NCBI GenBank assembly: GCA_016928305.1
Contig: JAFGKY010000004.1
Coordinates: 1 to 64,000 of the forward strand
Source of the DNA: Bacteroidales bacterium
GTDB taxonomy: Bacteria; Bacteroidota; Bacteroidia; Bacteroidales; UBA10428
Direction of reading: 5' to 3'
DNA: 64,000 bases
The notes under the pieces were generated by a model that was given only the letters and a program-made list of their open reading frames with translations, did not search any database and was not told the origin of the DNA. Below, one piece after another: positions 46,201 through 56,057 of the stretch (position 1 is the first letter of the stretch; every line of letters begins with the position of its first letter). The translations under genes were made by a program, and so were the position numbers.

Positions 46201-46476
46201 CATGCGAAAATAATGCCTGAATTTCTTCACTGAGAAAAATGTAGCAGTTATGCCCAGCAGGTATATTACAAATGCTGAGGCCAGCGGAGCGGTTGCCCGG
46301 ACACAGGGATATGTGGCGCGGCTGGGTTTGGGGATAACCCTTATCAGGAACCATATCAGGGAACCTAAACCTAAAAAAACAAATACTATGAAGGAAAATA
46401 AACGTGATCTTTCTTTACGCGTTTTGTTCAATATCCTGGAAAAATAAATCCTGCATTTCGTAAATAGATAATTCAT
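43279..46476 (-). CDS. DUF362-propeller-FN3 fusion with T9SS sorting domain (paralogue 2)
   Basis: A 1065-residue protein. N-terminal membrane segments with RVIPKPSRATYPC (about 33-115) and the DUF362 domain (about 140-520; CLKTHNEGGITMGAKNHQGS, DPVAIESVGFDFLLEEY) match its neighbours. Inserted before the C-terminus is a propeller of reg_prop-like repeats (about 555-850; for example NVKWIGTHEGLARYDD, NNIWYGTTEGLTVHTG, GNIWVATPAGIELFS) of the type found in hybrid two-component sensors, then one fibronectin III domain (about 855-950; YMLQVDTAGDFVNPA, YFWRVAATRAG), then a T9SS type A sorting domain (about 980-1065). Gaps to neighbours are 52 and 38 bp, so it is probably co-transcribed. Function unknown. 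Confidence 0.85.
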   Translation of the reverse strand: MNYLFTKCRIYFSRILNKTRKERSRLFSFIVFVFLGLGSLIWFLIRVIPKPSRATYPCVRATAPLASAFVIYLLGITATFFSVKKFRHYFRMSKYTMALLFLAGAALSGFLTIPFTPGSARPNIVNIQEDPNNPIGIAKGIFPGRVVWVYDRNATDSTCTNTAGDYWFQNTDLPTVESMLSKGIRQLAGKNDIEQAWNDVFIYYNQNHGKGSVGYTAGEKIYIKINLTTSGSSGYRNLTEKLSWLDHMDATPQLCLAILRQLVNVVGVQQSDIYLGDPYRKFHDVYWDMMHPEFPDVHYMDGFGYNGREQTVPTSEALMKFSDGQYQSRLPQEYVNAAYFINMSCLKTHNEGGITMGAKNHQGSIIASNQSPSEQYAYFMHYSLPANSQGYGKYRHTVDYLGHEQLGGKTLFYIVDGIWAGRNWEGIVEKWQMAPFSNDYPNSLFLSQDPVAIESVGFDFLLEEYKNKASNIKYPYISGVDDYLFQSADSSYWPDNINYDPEGDGSILPSLGVKEHWNDPLNKQYSRNLKTGNGIELLLVDSEKIIISSTLTAENSDLPDNNVNVIYVDSSNVKWIGTHEGLARYDDSTWTVFVKNDTLANGDVVLLNGNIKDIAYERTAYGTELWMATDSGLTVASYNLDGITSATTYHKDNSSIAGNNVSNVAVDIRHNRWIATDSAISVFRGDQWASIDSFKDVNHQYFKVSDYAITDIESYDIDSQAFISTAGKGIARMSYDAVDGFTGASAYGQPWSYINSDNVQAIAVKGEAQWYGTDDGAAMHNSHITKEGWTQYKTDSGLVNNNVVAVFVDKDNNIWYGTTEGLTVHTGADWYNYTEEEGLINNTINHITSDMNGNIWVATPAGIELFSYIPGLVVLRAPGLISPANNSTDIEADIMLTWNPVSGAIAYMLQVDTAGDFVNPAHVGEDIYTTTYSLSGLDNKQQYFWRVAATRAGSEGPWSEYWNFTTKDEFSSIPASEAIADFIVAYPNPANDYIYLQGRQEKTQIRVNIYTISGQLIATPVDFYNYGKDFRFIMDISDKAKYPTGVYIMQVTGETFSKKIKFTIL

Positions 46477-46514
46477 GATATTGGTATGTTAATGATTGAA
46501 TGATAATATATTTA

Positions 46515-48524
46515 TTACATAACCTCGATCTTTTTAAGATACTCTTGGGGTAAAGGGTATCCCTTAATGGATAATTTCAGTATACATATTCCTTTTTGAT
46601 TTCCCGGGTACCATTCAATACTATGATCGCCTGCCTTCATCGGTTCATCCAGCAATGTTTGGATCCGTTTTCCATCCAGTGAATATGCTTCGAGTTTAAC
46701 CGTAGTATTCTTATCAAGATGAAACCGGATGATGGCATGTGTCGTAACCGGATTAGGGAATACTTCCAACGTATTATCGGGTGCATTTTCTTCAACTGCA
46801 GTTGCGCCTGTAAATATTTTGATCAGCTCGATCCCTTCTCCTGTAGCAAGGTTACGTGAATACTGCATATCAACCGTGTTGTTCCAGTGTTCATGAACAC
46901 CGAGGCTGCTAATTGGTGTGCCGGAATTATCCGGATCATAAGTGATACCTTCGGGCCACCATTCAGAACTCGCGGCCTGGTGAAGATAATCATCGACTCC
47001 TTCCCATTGAACGAAGGTATAACGTGGAGGATTAGCACCCAGGTCTTCCTCCGTAAATTCTTTTTGCATAATATCGAGACAAACGGATTCAATGGCAACC
47101 GGATCAAGTGAGAACATAAGGGAGGAAGTCCAGTCGTTATTGAAAGGAGGTGTCTGATACTTTTGCGGTTTCTGGTGTTCATAGGAAGTTGACCACAAAG
47201 CATCCATATAATATAATAAAGTATTGCCACCTAAATATTTACATGCCATCAGATCTACGAAAACGCGGTATAGCCTGTAACCGGTCCGTACGGGACCGTT
47301 TTCGACTGTTCTCATCAGTCCCTCATGTAATCTCCAGGATCCTTCAGGGCATGTATTGGATCCGAAATGATTCTTGGCAAAAAAGGTAACACCACCCCAA
47401 CGATGCCCTTTCATGACAGGAACATTAAGCAAATAATCAGCATCCATCATGGCGGTAAAAAAGTAGTTGGTCTCCGTATCTTCACCCATGACCGTTCCTT
47501 TATCGGAGTATGTAATCCCTTTTACGGTGCTGGCTGTTATCTTTGTCCTGTTAGTGACGTTTCTTTTTGATGCATATTTAATATTGGGAAATTCTGCATA
47601 AAAATAATCGTACAGCGTATTCCAGATATCACACATCGGATCTCCAATATATATATACTGCTGCGGAATACCGGCCTGATTCACCAGTTGTCTTAACAAA
47701 GCCATAATGGCTTGCGGAGAAGTATCGTATTCTATCTCCTTATATGAGGGCATCTCACCATCGGGTTCAGCACCGCTCCATGCAGTTACAGCATTTATTT
47801 TAATGAACAGGGTTTCTCCGGAAACATATCCTGTATCTCCTTTACCATGATTGATGTTGAAATACCTGAAAACAGCATCCCATGCTTCGGCATGAGTTTC
47901 TTTACCCGTCAGTGATTTGATACCATTTGAAAACATTTTGTCTACCACCGCCTGATCACAGTTCTTTGGCAGCCAATAGGCATCACTGTGACTCGAATTT
48001 GTGCAGTTTTTATTGGTTGCATCCGGATCGTAAATCCATACAACTCTTCCGGGATAAACTCCTTTGGGTGTACCAATGGGAACATTGGGTCCCAGGGGAT
48101 CAACAAAAAGTCCGATGCCACTGCTGGTCATGGCTGCCGAAGGAACAGCCTGGTATATGAGCGTACCTGCGCTTATCATAATACCAATGAGCAGGAATAA
48201 AAACGCATATTTATACCGGTTATTCCGAAAATGTGTCAGCGCTTTTTTAAATATCAATACGGATGCAGTCATCGTTACCAGCCAGGTGATAAACGAATAG
48301 GCCAGCGGCATAGCGACTTTCATACAGGGATAAGTGGCACGACTGGGCTTAGGTATTACCCTGACAAGGAACCAGAGAAGTGAAGTAGTTCCAACCGCCA
48401 GAAACGGGATAAATGAAAAAAAACCCGGTTTCCGAAAGGACGATGTCTTTCCTGTTTCTGGATCAAATTCGAAAAATCGCAACAATCGCTGACGAAATGC
48501 TTTTTTCATATTGTTTTGCATCAC
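46515..48524 (-). CDS. Membrane-anchored DUF362 protein with T9SS sorting domain (paralogue 3)
   Basis: A 669-residue paralogue, the first gene of the DUF362 trio. It shows the same three N-terminal hydrophobic segments with RVIPKPSRATYPCMKVAMPLA, then YPGRVVWIYDPDATNKNCTN, GDTGYVSGETLFIKIN, VMKGHRWGGVTFFAKNHFGS and DPVAIESVCLDIM of DUF362, and ends with a T9SS type A domain (LEVFPNPVTTHAIIRF onward). The cysteine in DKNCTN/NKNCTN is shared by all three copies. Start at 48524. No promoter box was recognised in the 344-bp upstream spacer. Confidence 0.85.
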   Translation of the reverse strand: MMQNNMKKAFRQRLLRFFEFDPETGKTSSFRKPGFFSFIPFLAVGTTSLLWFLVRVIPKPSRATYPCMKVAMPLAYSFITWLVTMTASVLIFKKALTHFRNNRYKYAFLFLLIGIMISAGTLIYQAVPSAAMTSSGIGLFVDPLGPNVPIGTPKGVYPGRVVWIYDPDATNKNCTNSSHSDAYWLPKNCDQAVVDKMFSNGIKSLTGKETHAEAWDAVFRYFNINHGKGDTGYVSGETLFIKINAVTAWSGAEPDGEMPSYKEIEYDTSPQAIMALLRQLVNQAGIPQQYIYIGDPMCDIWNTLYDYFYAEFPNIKYASKRNVTNRTKITASTVKGITYSDKGTVMGEDTETNYFFTAMMDADYLLNVPVMKGHRWGGVTFFAKNHFGSNTCPEGSWRLHEGLMRTVENGPVRTGYRLYRVFVDLMACKYLGGNTLLYYMDALWSTSYEHQKPQKYQTPPFNNDWTSSLMFSLDPVAIESVCLDIMQKEFTEEDLGANPPRYTFVQWEGVDDYLHQAASSEWWPEGITYDPDNSGTPISSLGVHEHWNNTVDMQYSRNLATGEGIELIKIFTGATAVEENAPDNTLEVFPNPVTTHAIIRFHLDKNTTVKLEAYSLDGKRIQTLLDEPMKAGDHSIEWYPGNQKGICILKLSIKGYPLPQEYLKKIEVM

Positions 48525-48868
48525 ACTGCTGAATTAACAATATAGTAACTCTTAATTCCAGTTTATGGAATAATACAATCAATTATCCTGACTATATCCC
48601 TGCTTAGTAATAGGTTAAACCGGTCTGGTAGGGGAGATGTAGTAGGCTTGTTTTTAAATATTTCAATGAAAAGCCTGAATACAGTTAAAAACAAATGCAA
48701 GATAGAGAAATTTCACGATATCCCATGAGGTAAATGCTGTTAGAATTAATATAAATAATGCAAATAGGTTGGATTAATCTGTTGATAAAATAATCACGGA
48801 AGCTTTTTTCATTTCAATGCAATCTACCTGCCTGCTGATATAATTACCCTGTCAGGCGGATACGATTA
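48525..48868. other. 344-bp AT-rich spacer
   Basis: No gene and no convincing TAnnTTTG box were found. A weak stem (GCCTG near 48834, CAGGC near 48853) lies just after the stop of the sortilin-like gene and could be part of its terminator. An AGGCTT/AAGCCT stem sits near 48646-48674. Otherwise nothing recognisable. Confidence 0.5.
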
Positions 48869-51800
48869 TTATCTTCCCGGAATCGTGATCTTTGTATGAT
48901 ACCTCCCGTCATCAAACAGAATCTCAAAGAGATACAGGCCACTGTGCAGGTGGGAAAGATTAACAGGGATTACGGTACCTGCCGTATATGCATGTTCTTT
49001 GTTATAATATACGATCTTCCCGTTGACGTTTCTTATGAAAAGCTGGAAATCACTATGATAATCCTTTTCCATAGACAAGTTAAAGATACCTTCCTGCGAT
49101 GGATTGGGATAAATGCTGACCGGATAAACCAGATCTGCTTTTGCTTCAATAATTCCGCTGAGCGGTCCATTGGTCAGGGTTAAAGTAAATGTTCCGCTTA
49201 CTCCTCCATACGAACCGTCAATTTGTACCCAGTAGGTCACTCCGGGTGTCAGTCCGCTTAATTCTTCTATACAGCCTGAATAATCCTCTTTGGAGGGAAA
49301 ATCATCATTGGCAGCCAGCATTTCATAATTGCTGTTCAGAATATCATCGCAAGATGATGCGGAGTATATGGCAATCTGGTTATCGAAGCCATGTGATCCG
49401 ATGGAAACCAGTCCATTATCGGGCGCAATAAAGGTAAACCACAGGCTGTTGTCGATACGGTCTTCACCATCGCACCATCCGTCTTGTGTCTGGCAGCCAT
49501 CCCCGGATGAACCCGGAGGCGGAACCGGTTCAGTTTCTTCCTTTGTTGCACAATCGTTGTCAAAGGGTCCGTTAACACCATATTGCAGGGGAATGGCATC
49601 GCATACGTTATCGTTTTTGGTAACCATGACGGTTGCATTTCTTTGGGCACTGCATGTTCCGTGTTGTGCAGTCACCGTATAGATAGTGGTTTCATCCGGA
49701 GAAACCGTGAATTTGTTTTCATCCTTGGTTTCCAGTCCCCCGGAAGGTGAAACGTCATAACTAAAATTGCCGGTGACATAAACCGATACAGGTATTTGCT
49801 GGCATGAGTTAAAAATATTGGGTGAGACCACAAAATCAATTGTTGAACCAACCTCCACTACGCTGTTTTTTGTTTCATCATCGTTGCCTGTATCTTTAGT
49901 AACAGAAAGTGATATGTTCTTTTTTCCGGTTGTCGTATAGTAAACAGTATGTGGGCCTTTTGTATCGGCTGTTGCAGGTATGGCATTGGCGCCAAAATTC
50001 CATAGGTATCCGGTGGGATTTCCCAGTGAATGATCTTCAACGGTTATTGTCCCGTTCAAGCATGCATACGTGTTAGAAACTGAAAAATCAGCCCGGATAA
50101 TATTCGGATCAAAAGCAACGACAGGGGTTTGCCATATCCCCCTTCCATAGGTAGCTGCCTTAAGTAACGAGGTGGAATAATCAATTTCCAGATCAGTGAT
50201 GATCACATTGGGCAGGTTCCCGCTATAATCGGTCCATTCGGTTTGCTGTTCATCCCTGTAATACACACCAATATCTGTGCCTGCATACAATCCTCCCGGT
50301 GAGCCCTTCTGGTATACGATACAATTAACCGGAATATTGGGCAGTCCGCCGGAGTAATTGGTCCATGAACTGCCACCGTCAGAAGTACCAAATACCTTCA
50401 TCCCTGCTGTATAGGAGGCGTATGTGATCCATAGCTTGTTGGGATCGGTAGGTGATACGGCTATTGAAGATATCGGTGAGGATGGCAGTTTGGTTGTGAT
50501 GTTAATCCAGGTTTTTCCTCCGTCGGTTGATTTAACAATGGTAGAATAAGATGAGGCATAGAGATAACGATCGTTGCTGGGAGCAACGGCCAATGCATTG
50601 ATTTTATTGCCGAGTATGCTAATGGGCATTTCTGTCCAGCTTTTTCCACCGTTTACAGACTTATAGATATCTTCATAACCAGCGTACAAAATCGTTGGTA
50701 CATAAGCGTGCATGACAAAAGGAGTAACCCAGGCTCCTTCAGGACTCCCGGGTGGTGATATGGAATTAAAACTGATGCCTTTGTTTATCGATTTACGCAG
50801 ATCTCCATTATACATAGTGGCATATATAATATTTTCATCGGTATAATCGGTAAAACATTCCATACCGTCGCCTCCAACAACTTCGAAGTAGTTCTCGCCA
50901 TCCATCAGTATAGAACCATTGTCCTGGTTACCTGTTATGATAAGATCCGGATCCAATGCCGATAATCCAAACCGGTAGGTTTGTAATATGTTAAGGTCAT
51001 TGCTAATGTCCTGCCAGCTTTCCCCGCTGTTGTATGTTTTTGAGATTCCTCCGTCGTTGCCGGAGAATAGGATTTCGCGGTGCGGGCTGTAAACGAGAAT
51101 ATGATGATCGGCATGGACATATTCATTATCATCGTCGTGAAACCAGTTGCAGTTCAGTGTCCAGTTTGAGCCGCCGTTCATGGAACGCCATACATTTACA
51201 CCGCCAACATAGATTTCGTTAATATTGCTGGGAGAAACCGCCATTGAAAGATCATACCACCCCTGGCCCCCCACATCAGATCCTGTAACAGACCATCCCA
51301 ACAGGTTGAGCTTGCCATTGCCATAAATTTCTGTCCATGATATCCCGCTGTTTGTCGATTTATAAAGTGCATAGAAGCCATCGTTTTGGACATCCGAGCA
51401 TAGCGCGTAAACAACGTCGGGATCGGCGGGTGAAACGGCAAGTTCTATACGATTAACCTTTCCGGTTATATTCATTCCGGTCATGCTCAGGTTAAAGGTG
51501 GCACCCTGACTGGTTGACTTGTATATTTTAGCGTTTCCGCTACTGCTGTAAGAAGTTGCATATACCACTGCAGGATTTCCGGGTTTGAATTCCAGGTCTC
51601 TGAAGCTGCCGGCCACTACACGTGTATAAGAATTCCAGCCGGTAATCGTCCGGTAAATCCCATCCGTAGCAGTAGCGATCATAATTTCCGGGGAAGAGGG
51701 ATACATGAGAATTTTCCTGAATGCATGCGTTTCTGAAACATCCTGAGTAAGTTTTGTGGCAGTCCATGTTACTCCGCCGTCGGTAGATTTGAGTATACCG

Positions 51801-52402
51801 ATACTGTATGTGTCCATCGCATCACCATCACCGGTGGCAATGTATAGATTATCCGGATTGAGCGGATCGACAGCTATATCCGATATTCCAATGGCAGCCA
51901 GCTGGTCACCGGTTGGAATCCAGTGTTTTCCTCCGTCCGTAGTTATCCATATTCCGCCCGAAGGAGCTCCAGTCCACATGATGGATGAATCGGTGGGATG
52001 AAAGGCAATGCAATTTATCCGTCCGGCACCTCCTATTTTTTTTGAATTAATATCAACGGATACTTCTGACGGACCTAAAAAAGTCCATATCACATCGGCT
52101 GTCGACCATAATGATTTTGCATTTTGTTTTTCCTGAATGGCCTGCCATAATGTTATCGAAGATAGTTTTCCGGAGGGATGGATTCGGGGTTCCATAAAAT
52201 ATTCCCACCGCTTGAAGGGTTTATAGCCTTTTCCTTTTTCCGGTTCCTTGTTTTTCCAGTATTCGTTGAATGCCTGCTGGATATCATAAAAAGTAATCGA
52301 TTCCGTGGATTTTTTACGGGATAGCTCATACATCCATGGTTGACAATATGTTACAGATATCCCGAACAGGAGCAGGTACAATAATAAAATAAAACTGCGC
52401 AT
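48869..52402 (-). CDS. Large secreted sortilin/BNR-repeat protein with PKD and T9SS domains
   Basis: A 1177-residue exported protein with a signal peptide (1 to about 20). Residues 110-770 form VPS10/sortilin-like propellers with many BNR-type repeats (KSTDGGVTWTAT, KSTNSGISWTEIYG, KSVNGGKSWTEMP, KSTDGGKTWINIT, GTSDGGSSWTNYSG). A PKD domain follows (about 790-880; GYLWNFGANAIP, TTTGKKNISLSV). Next comes a Cys-containing beta domain (about 945-1085; GDGCQTQDGWCDGEDRIDNSLWFTFIAP), and a T9SS type A sorting domain (VYPVSIYPNPSQEGIFNLS onward). Bacteroidota proteins of this build include xyloglucanase-like and adhesion proteins; no catalytic residues could be assigned. Divergent from secA. Confidence 0.85.
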   Translation of the reverse strand: MRSFILLLYLLLFGISVTYCQPWMYELSRKKSTESITFYDIQQAFNEYWKNKEPEKGKGYKPFKRWEYFMEPRIHPSGKLSSITLWQAIQEKQNAKSLWSTADVIWTFLGPSEVSVDINSKKIGGAGRINCIAFHPTDSSIMWTGAPSGGIWITTDGGKHWIPTGDQLAAIGISDIAVDPLNPDNLYIATGDGDAMDTYSIGILKSTDGGVTWTATKLTQDVSETHAFRKILMYPSSPEIMIATATDGIYRTITGWNSYTRVVAGSFRDLEFKPGNPAVVYATSYSSSGNAKIYKSTSQGATFNLSMTGMNITGKVNRIELAVSPADPDVVYALCSDVQNDGFYALYKSTNSGISWTEIYGNGKLNLLGWSVTGSDVGGQGWYDLSMAVSPSNINEIYVGGVNVWRSMNGGSNWTLNCNWFHDDDNEYVHADHHILVYSPHREILFSGNDGGISKTYNSGESWQDISNDLNILQTYRFGLSALDPDLIITGNQDNGSILMDGENYFEVVGGDGMECFTDYTDENIIYATMYNGDLRKSINKGISFNSISPPGSPEGAWVTPFVMHAYVPTILYAGYEDIYKSVNGGKSWTEMPISILGNKINALAVAPSNDRYLYASSYSTIVKSTDGGKTWINITTKLPSSPISSIAVSPTDPNKLWITYASYTAGMKVFGTSDGGSSWTNYSGGLPNIPVNCIVYQKGSPGGLYAGTDIGVYYRDEQQTEWTDYSGNLPNVIITDLEIDYSTSLLKAATYGRGIWQTPVVAFDPNIIRADFSVSNTYACLNGTITVEDHSLGNPTGYLWNFGANAIPATADTKGPHTVYYTTTGKKNISLSVTKDTGNDDETKNSVVEVGSTIDFVVSPNIFNSCQQIPVSVYVTGNFSYDVSPSGGLETKDENKFTVSPDETTIYTVTAQHGTCSAQRNATVMVTKNDNVCDAIPLQYGVNGPFDNDCATKEETEPVPPPGSSGDGCQTQDGWCDGEDRIDNSLWFTFIAPDNGLVSIGSHGFDNQIAIYSASSCDDILNSNYEMLAANDDFPSKEDYSGCIEELSGLTPGVTYWVQIDGSYGGVSGTFTLTLTNGPLSGIIEAKADLVYPVSIYPNPSQEGIFNLSMEKDYHSDFQLFIRNVNGKIVYYNKEHAYTAGTVIPVNLSHLHSGLYLFEILFDDGRYHTKITIPGR

Positions 52403-52438
52403 GGTATGAAACTTAAATTAAATAATTACAGCTATATG

Positions 52439-52506
52439 CAAAGTTATTGAGATTTATTTCAACTGTTGCATAAAAACTTATTTACTTTGCAATGTAATTA
52501 TCTTTG
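52439..52506. promoter_or_regulatory. Divergent -7 boxes, sortilin-like gene and secA
   Basis: TAACTTTG on the minus strand (52446-52439) is 37 bp before the sortilin-like start. TATCTTTG on the plus strand (52499-52506) is 63 bp before the secA start. Both match TAnnTTTG. Well-spaced -33 elements were not found for either, so confidence is moderate. Confidence 0.45.
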
Positions 52507-52568
52507 TATTCAAAAAGTTTTATAAGGTAAACGAAAAAATAAACATTAAGATTCAAAAATAGGTAACA

Positions 52569-55500
52569 ATGGCAATTCAGATCAATACTATACTGAGAAG
52601 GTTTTTTGGCAGCAAATCCGAACGGGATATACGGGAGATACTTCCGGTTGTTGAGAAAATACGTGTAGAATTCGATGCCTTGCAGGGAATAAGCAACGAT
52701 GCATTGCGTGAAAAAACCCGGGAACTCAGGATCCATGTGAAGGAATCCATAAAGCCGGCCGAAGACGAAATTACCGCTATCAAAGAAAAGATTGAAAATG
52801 AAGATCTTGATATCGAACTGGTGGAAGATCTCTATAAAAAGATCGAAGAGGTTGAAAAAGATATCATCAAAACACTGGAAAATGTGCTTAATGAAATACT
52901 ACCTGTTGCTTTTGCCATTGTTAAGGAGACCGCCAGGCGTTTTGTGGAGAATGAGTACCTGGAAGCCACGGCCACTGATCATGACAAAAATCTGGCCGCC
53001 TCACGGGAAAGTATTAAGATTCATGACGATAAAGTAAGATGGTACAATACATGGATTGCCGGAGGTAATCCGATTAAATGGGATATGGTACATTACGATG
53101 TGCAATTGATCGGTGGTGTTGTCCTGCATGAGGGTAAAATATCAGAAATGGCTACCGGTGAAGGGAAAACGCTTGTAGCTACGCTCCCCGTTTTTCTTAA
53201 TGCTATGGCAGGAAGAGGTGTACACATCGTCACCGTGAACGATTACCTGTCAAAGCGCGATTCAGAATGGATGGGGCCTGTTTATGAGTTTCATGGTTTG
53301 GTGGTGGATTGTATTGACAAACACCAGCCTAATTCAGAAGCAAGACGGAAAGCTTATCTGGCTGACATTACTTACGGAACCAATAACGAATTCGGATTTG
53401 ATTACCTGCGGGATAATATGGCTATTAGTCCGCACGATCTGGTGCAGCGGAAACATCATTATGCCATCGTTGATGAGGTGGATTCCGTGCTTATCGATGA
53501 TGCACGAACTCCACTGATCATCTCCGGCCCTGTGCCCCGCGGTGAAAATCAGGAGTTTGAAGAACTTAAACCCCGCGTGGAAAAGCTGGTAAATGCACAA
53601 CGCAATCTTGTCAATTCCATCCTGGCTGAAGCTAAAAAACTAATCGGTGAAGAAAAATTTGAGGAAGGTGGTTTCAAATTATTGCAAGCCTTTAAAGGTT
53701 TGCCAAAGAATAAAGCTTTGATCAAATTCCTGAGTGAACAGGGTAATAAAGCGTTGCTCCTGAAAACTGAGAATTTTTATATGCAGGAGAACAGTAAAAA
53801 TATGTTCAAGGTCACAGATGAACTTTATTTTGTCATTGAAGAAAAGCTTAATTCAGTTGAAATGACGGAAAAAGGTATTGATATGATGACCACCTCCGCG
53901 GAAGATGCTAATTTCTTTATAATGCCCGACATCGGATCGGAAATTGCGGAACTCGAAAAATCAGGGCTGTCCATAGAGGAAAAACTGACACGCAAGGATA
54001 AACTATTGCAGGATTATGCTACAAAATCAGACCGGATTCATACAATTAACCAGCTTTTGAAGGCTTATGCCATGTTTGAGAAAGATGTGGAGTATGTAGT
54101 GATCGATAATAAGGTTAAGATTGTGGATGAACAGACGGGACGTATCCTTGAGGGTCGCAGGTATTCAGACGGATTACACCAGGCCATAGAGGCAAAGGAA
54201 AAGGTCAAAGTGGAAGCCGCCACACAGACATTTGCGACAATAACCCTTCAGAACTATTTCAGGATGTACCATAAACTGGCGGGTATGACCGGAACGGCTG
54301 AAACAGAAGCTGCTGAATTCTGGAATATTTATAAACTCGATGTGGTAACGATTCCAACTCATCGCAAAGTCGTACGGGATGACCGTGAGGATCTGATCTA
54401 TAAAACGAAACGTGAAAAATATAATGCGGTCATAGACGAAATCGTAAATCTCAATAATCAGGGCAGACCATCGCTGGTAGGTACAACTTCCGTTGAAATA
54501 TCGGAGCTTTTAAGCAGAATGCTGAAAATGAAAGGATTGAAGCATAATGTATTAAATGCCAAATTGCATCAGCGTGAAGCAGAAATTGTAGCCGAAGCCG
54601 GCAAAAGCGGTACCATTACTATTGCTACCAACATGGCTGGTCGTGGTACAGATATTAAACTGACCACTGAAACACGGGGTGCCGGAGGTTTGGCAATTTT
54701 AGGTACCGAAAGGCATGAATCAAGGCGAGTAGACAGGCAGTTACGTGGTCGTTCAGGAAGACAGGGCGATCCGGGCAGTTCCCAGTTTTATGTTTCTCTC
54801 GAGGATGATCTTATGCGGTTGTTCGGCTCAGAACGGATTGCCGGTGTGATGGACAGGATGGGACTAAAAGAAGGTGAGGTCATTCAGCATGCATGGATTA
54901 CCAAATCCATTGAAAGAGCGCAAAAAAAAGTTGAAGAGAACAACTTTGGTATTCGCAAAAGGCTACTTGAATATGACGATGTGATGAACTCGCAGCGTGA
55001 GGTCATCTATACCAAACGGCGTAATGCATTGTTCGGAGAGAAAATACAGGTTGACGTGGCTAACATGATGTACGATGCTTGTGAAAGCCTGTCAAACCAG
55101 TTTCACGGTCAGGTTGGTTTTGAAGAATTCCGCTTTGAGGTCTTCCGTACACTGTTTATCGAGCCCGGGTTTTCCGCCAGTGAATACCTGAAGTTTTCGG
55201 AGCGTGAAATTACGGAAAGCCTCTATCATTCCATAAGGGAAGCTTATAAACGTAAGCAGGAAGCTATTGCCAAACAGGCTTTCCCGGTTATAAAAGATGT
55301 ATATGAGAAGCAGGGCAAATTATATGAAAACATTGTTGTCCCCATCACAGATGGTGTACGTGTTTACCATATTCTTACCAACCTCGAGAAAGCTTATAAG
55401 ACGCATGCTGAAGATCTTATGCGTTCGTATGAGAAGAGCATTGTGCTTGCCATTATTGATGAATCATGGAAAGAACATTTGCGTGAACTGGATGACCTCA

Positions 55501-55889
55501 GGCAATCGGTACAGACTGCTACCTACGAACAAAAGGATCCGCTTCTCATTTATAAATTTGAGTCGTTTGAACTGTTCCGCACCATGATTGATATAGTAAA
55601 CAAGCAGGTGGTGGGCGTTTTGCTGAAAGGCCAGATACCCATTCAGGATTCATCCGGCGTTCAGCGTGGTCAGGCTCCAAAACGAACCGATTACAGCCAA
55701 ATGGAGGCTAACAAGAGTGAATACAAGCCCAATGCTCCTGATGGAGGTTTGCCCGGAAAAAGAGGCGACGAGAAAGTCCAACCTGTGAGGGTTGAAAAGA
55801 AGGTGGGACGGAATGAGCTTTGCCCATGCGGCAGCGGAAAAAAATACAAACATTGCCATGGTGCGCAAAGCATGGCGGCGAGAATATAG
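52569..55889 (+). CDS. secA: Preprotein translocase ATPase SecA
   Basis: A 1106-residue motor protein, long as usual for Bacteroidota owing to insertions in the first nucleotide-binding domain. It has the Walker A region [37 protein letters not shown], the [19 protein letters not shown] box, [26 protein letters not shown], and [20 protein letters not shown]. The C-terminus [18 protein letters not shown] is the SEC-C zinc motif that contacts SecB or ribosomes. It drives Sec export, the first step for all the T9SS cargo in this window. Confidence 0.97.
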   Translation: MAIQINTILRRFFGSKSERDIREILPVVEKIRVEFDALQGISNDALREKTRELRIHVKESIKPAEDEITAIKEKIENEDLDIELVEDLYKKIEEVEKDIIKTLENVLNEILPVAFAIVKETARRFVENEYLEATATDHDKNLAASRESIKIHDDKVRWYNTWIAGGNPIKWDMVHYDVQLIGGVVLHEGKISEMATGEGKTLVATLPVFLNAMAGRGVHIVTVNDYLSKRDSEWMGPVYEFHGLVVDCIDKHQPNSEARRKAYLADITYGTNNEFGFDYLRDNMAISPHDLVQRKHHYAIVDEVDSVLIDDARTPLIISGPVPRGENQEFEELKPRVEKLVNAQRNLVNSILAEAKKLIGEEKFEEGGFKLLQAFKGLPKNKALIKFLSEQGNKALLLKTENFYMQENSKNMFKVTDELYFVIEEKLNSVEMTEKGIDMMTTSAEDANFFIMPDIGSEIAELEKSGLSIEEKLTRKDKLLQDYATKSDRIHTINQLLKAYAMFEKDVEYVVIDNKVKIVDEQTGRILEGRRYSDGLHQAIEAKEKVKVEAATQTFATITLQNYFRMYHKLAGMTGTAETEAAEFWNIYKLDVVTIPTHRKVVRDDREDLIYKTKREKYNAVIDEIVNLNNQGRPSLVGTTSVEISELLSRMLKMKGLKHNVLNAKLHQREAEIVAEAGKSGTITIATNMAGRGTDIKLTTETRGAGGLAILGTERHESRRVDRQLRGRSGRQGDPGSSQFYVSLEDDLMRLFGSERIAGVMDRMGLKEGEVIQHAWITKSIERAQKKVEENNFGIRKRLLEYDDVMNSQREVIYTKRRNALFGEKIQVDVANMMYDACESLSNQFHGQVGFEEFRFEVFRTLFIEPGFSASEYLKFSEREITESLYHSIREAYKRKQEAIAKQAFPVIKDVYEKQGKLYENIVVPITDGVRVYHILTNLEKAYKTHAEDLMRSYEKSIVLAIIDESWKEHLRELDDLRQSVQTATYEQKDPLLIYKFESFELFRTMIDIVNKQVVGVLLKGQIPIQDSSGVQRGQAPKRTDYSQMEANKSEYKPNAPDGGLPGKRGDEKVQPVRVEKKVGRNELCPCGSGKKYKHCHGAQSMAARI

Positions 55890-55924
55890 AATGCGGTGAA
55901 CAGTAAGTGGTAATCGGGAAGAAG

Positions 55925-55975
55925 ACCCTGACAGTGGTGTGTGCCGGCTATATGGGTGGTAACCCTGGCAGTGGT
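55925..55975. repeat. 14-bp direct repeats after secA
   Basis: ACCCTGACAGTGGT (55925-55938) and ACCCTGGCAGTGGT (55962-55975) differ by one base. They lie in the 168-bp gap between convergent secA and dapA. The start of this gap also has GTGAACAG, a heptamer-like remnant. Confidence 0.6.
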
Positions 55976-56057
55976 CGGATAAGTGATAGTAAAACCATCT
56001 GTAGTACTTTCCGAAAATATCATAAACTGATTCCTCAACCCTGCTAACTTCTCTTCC

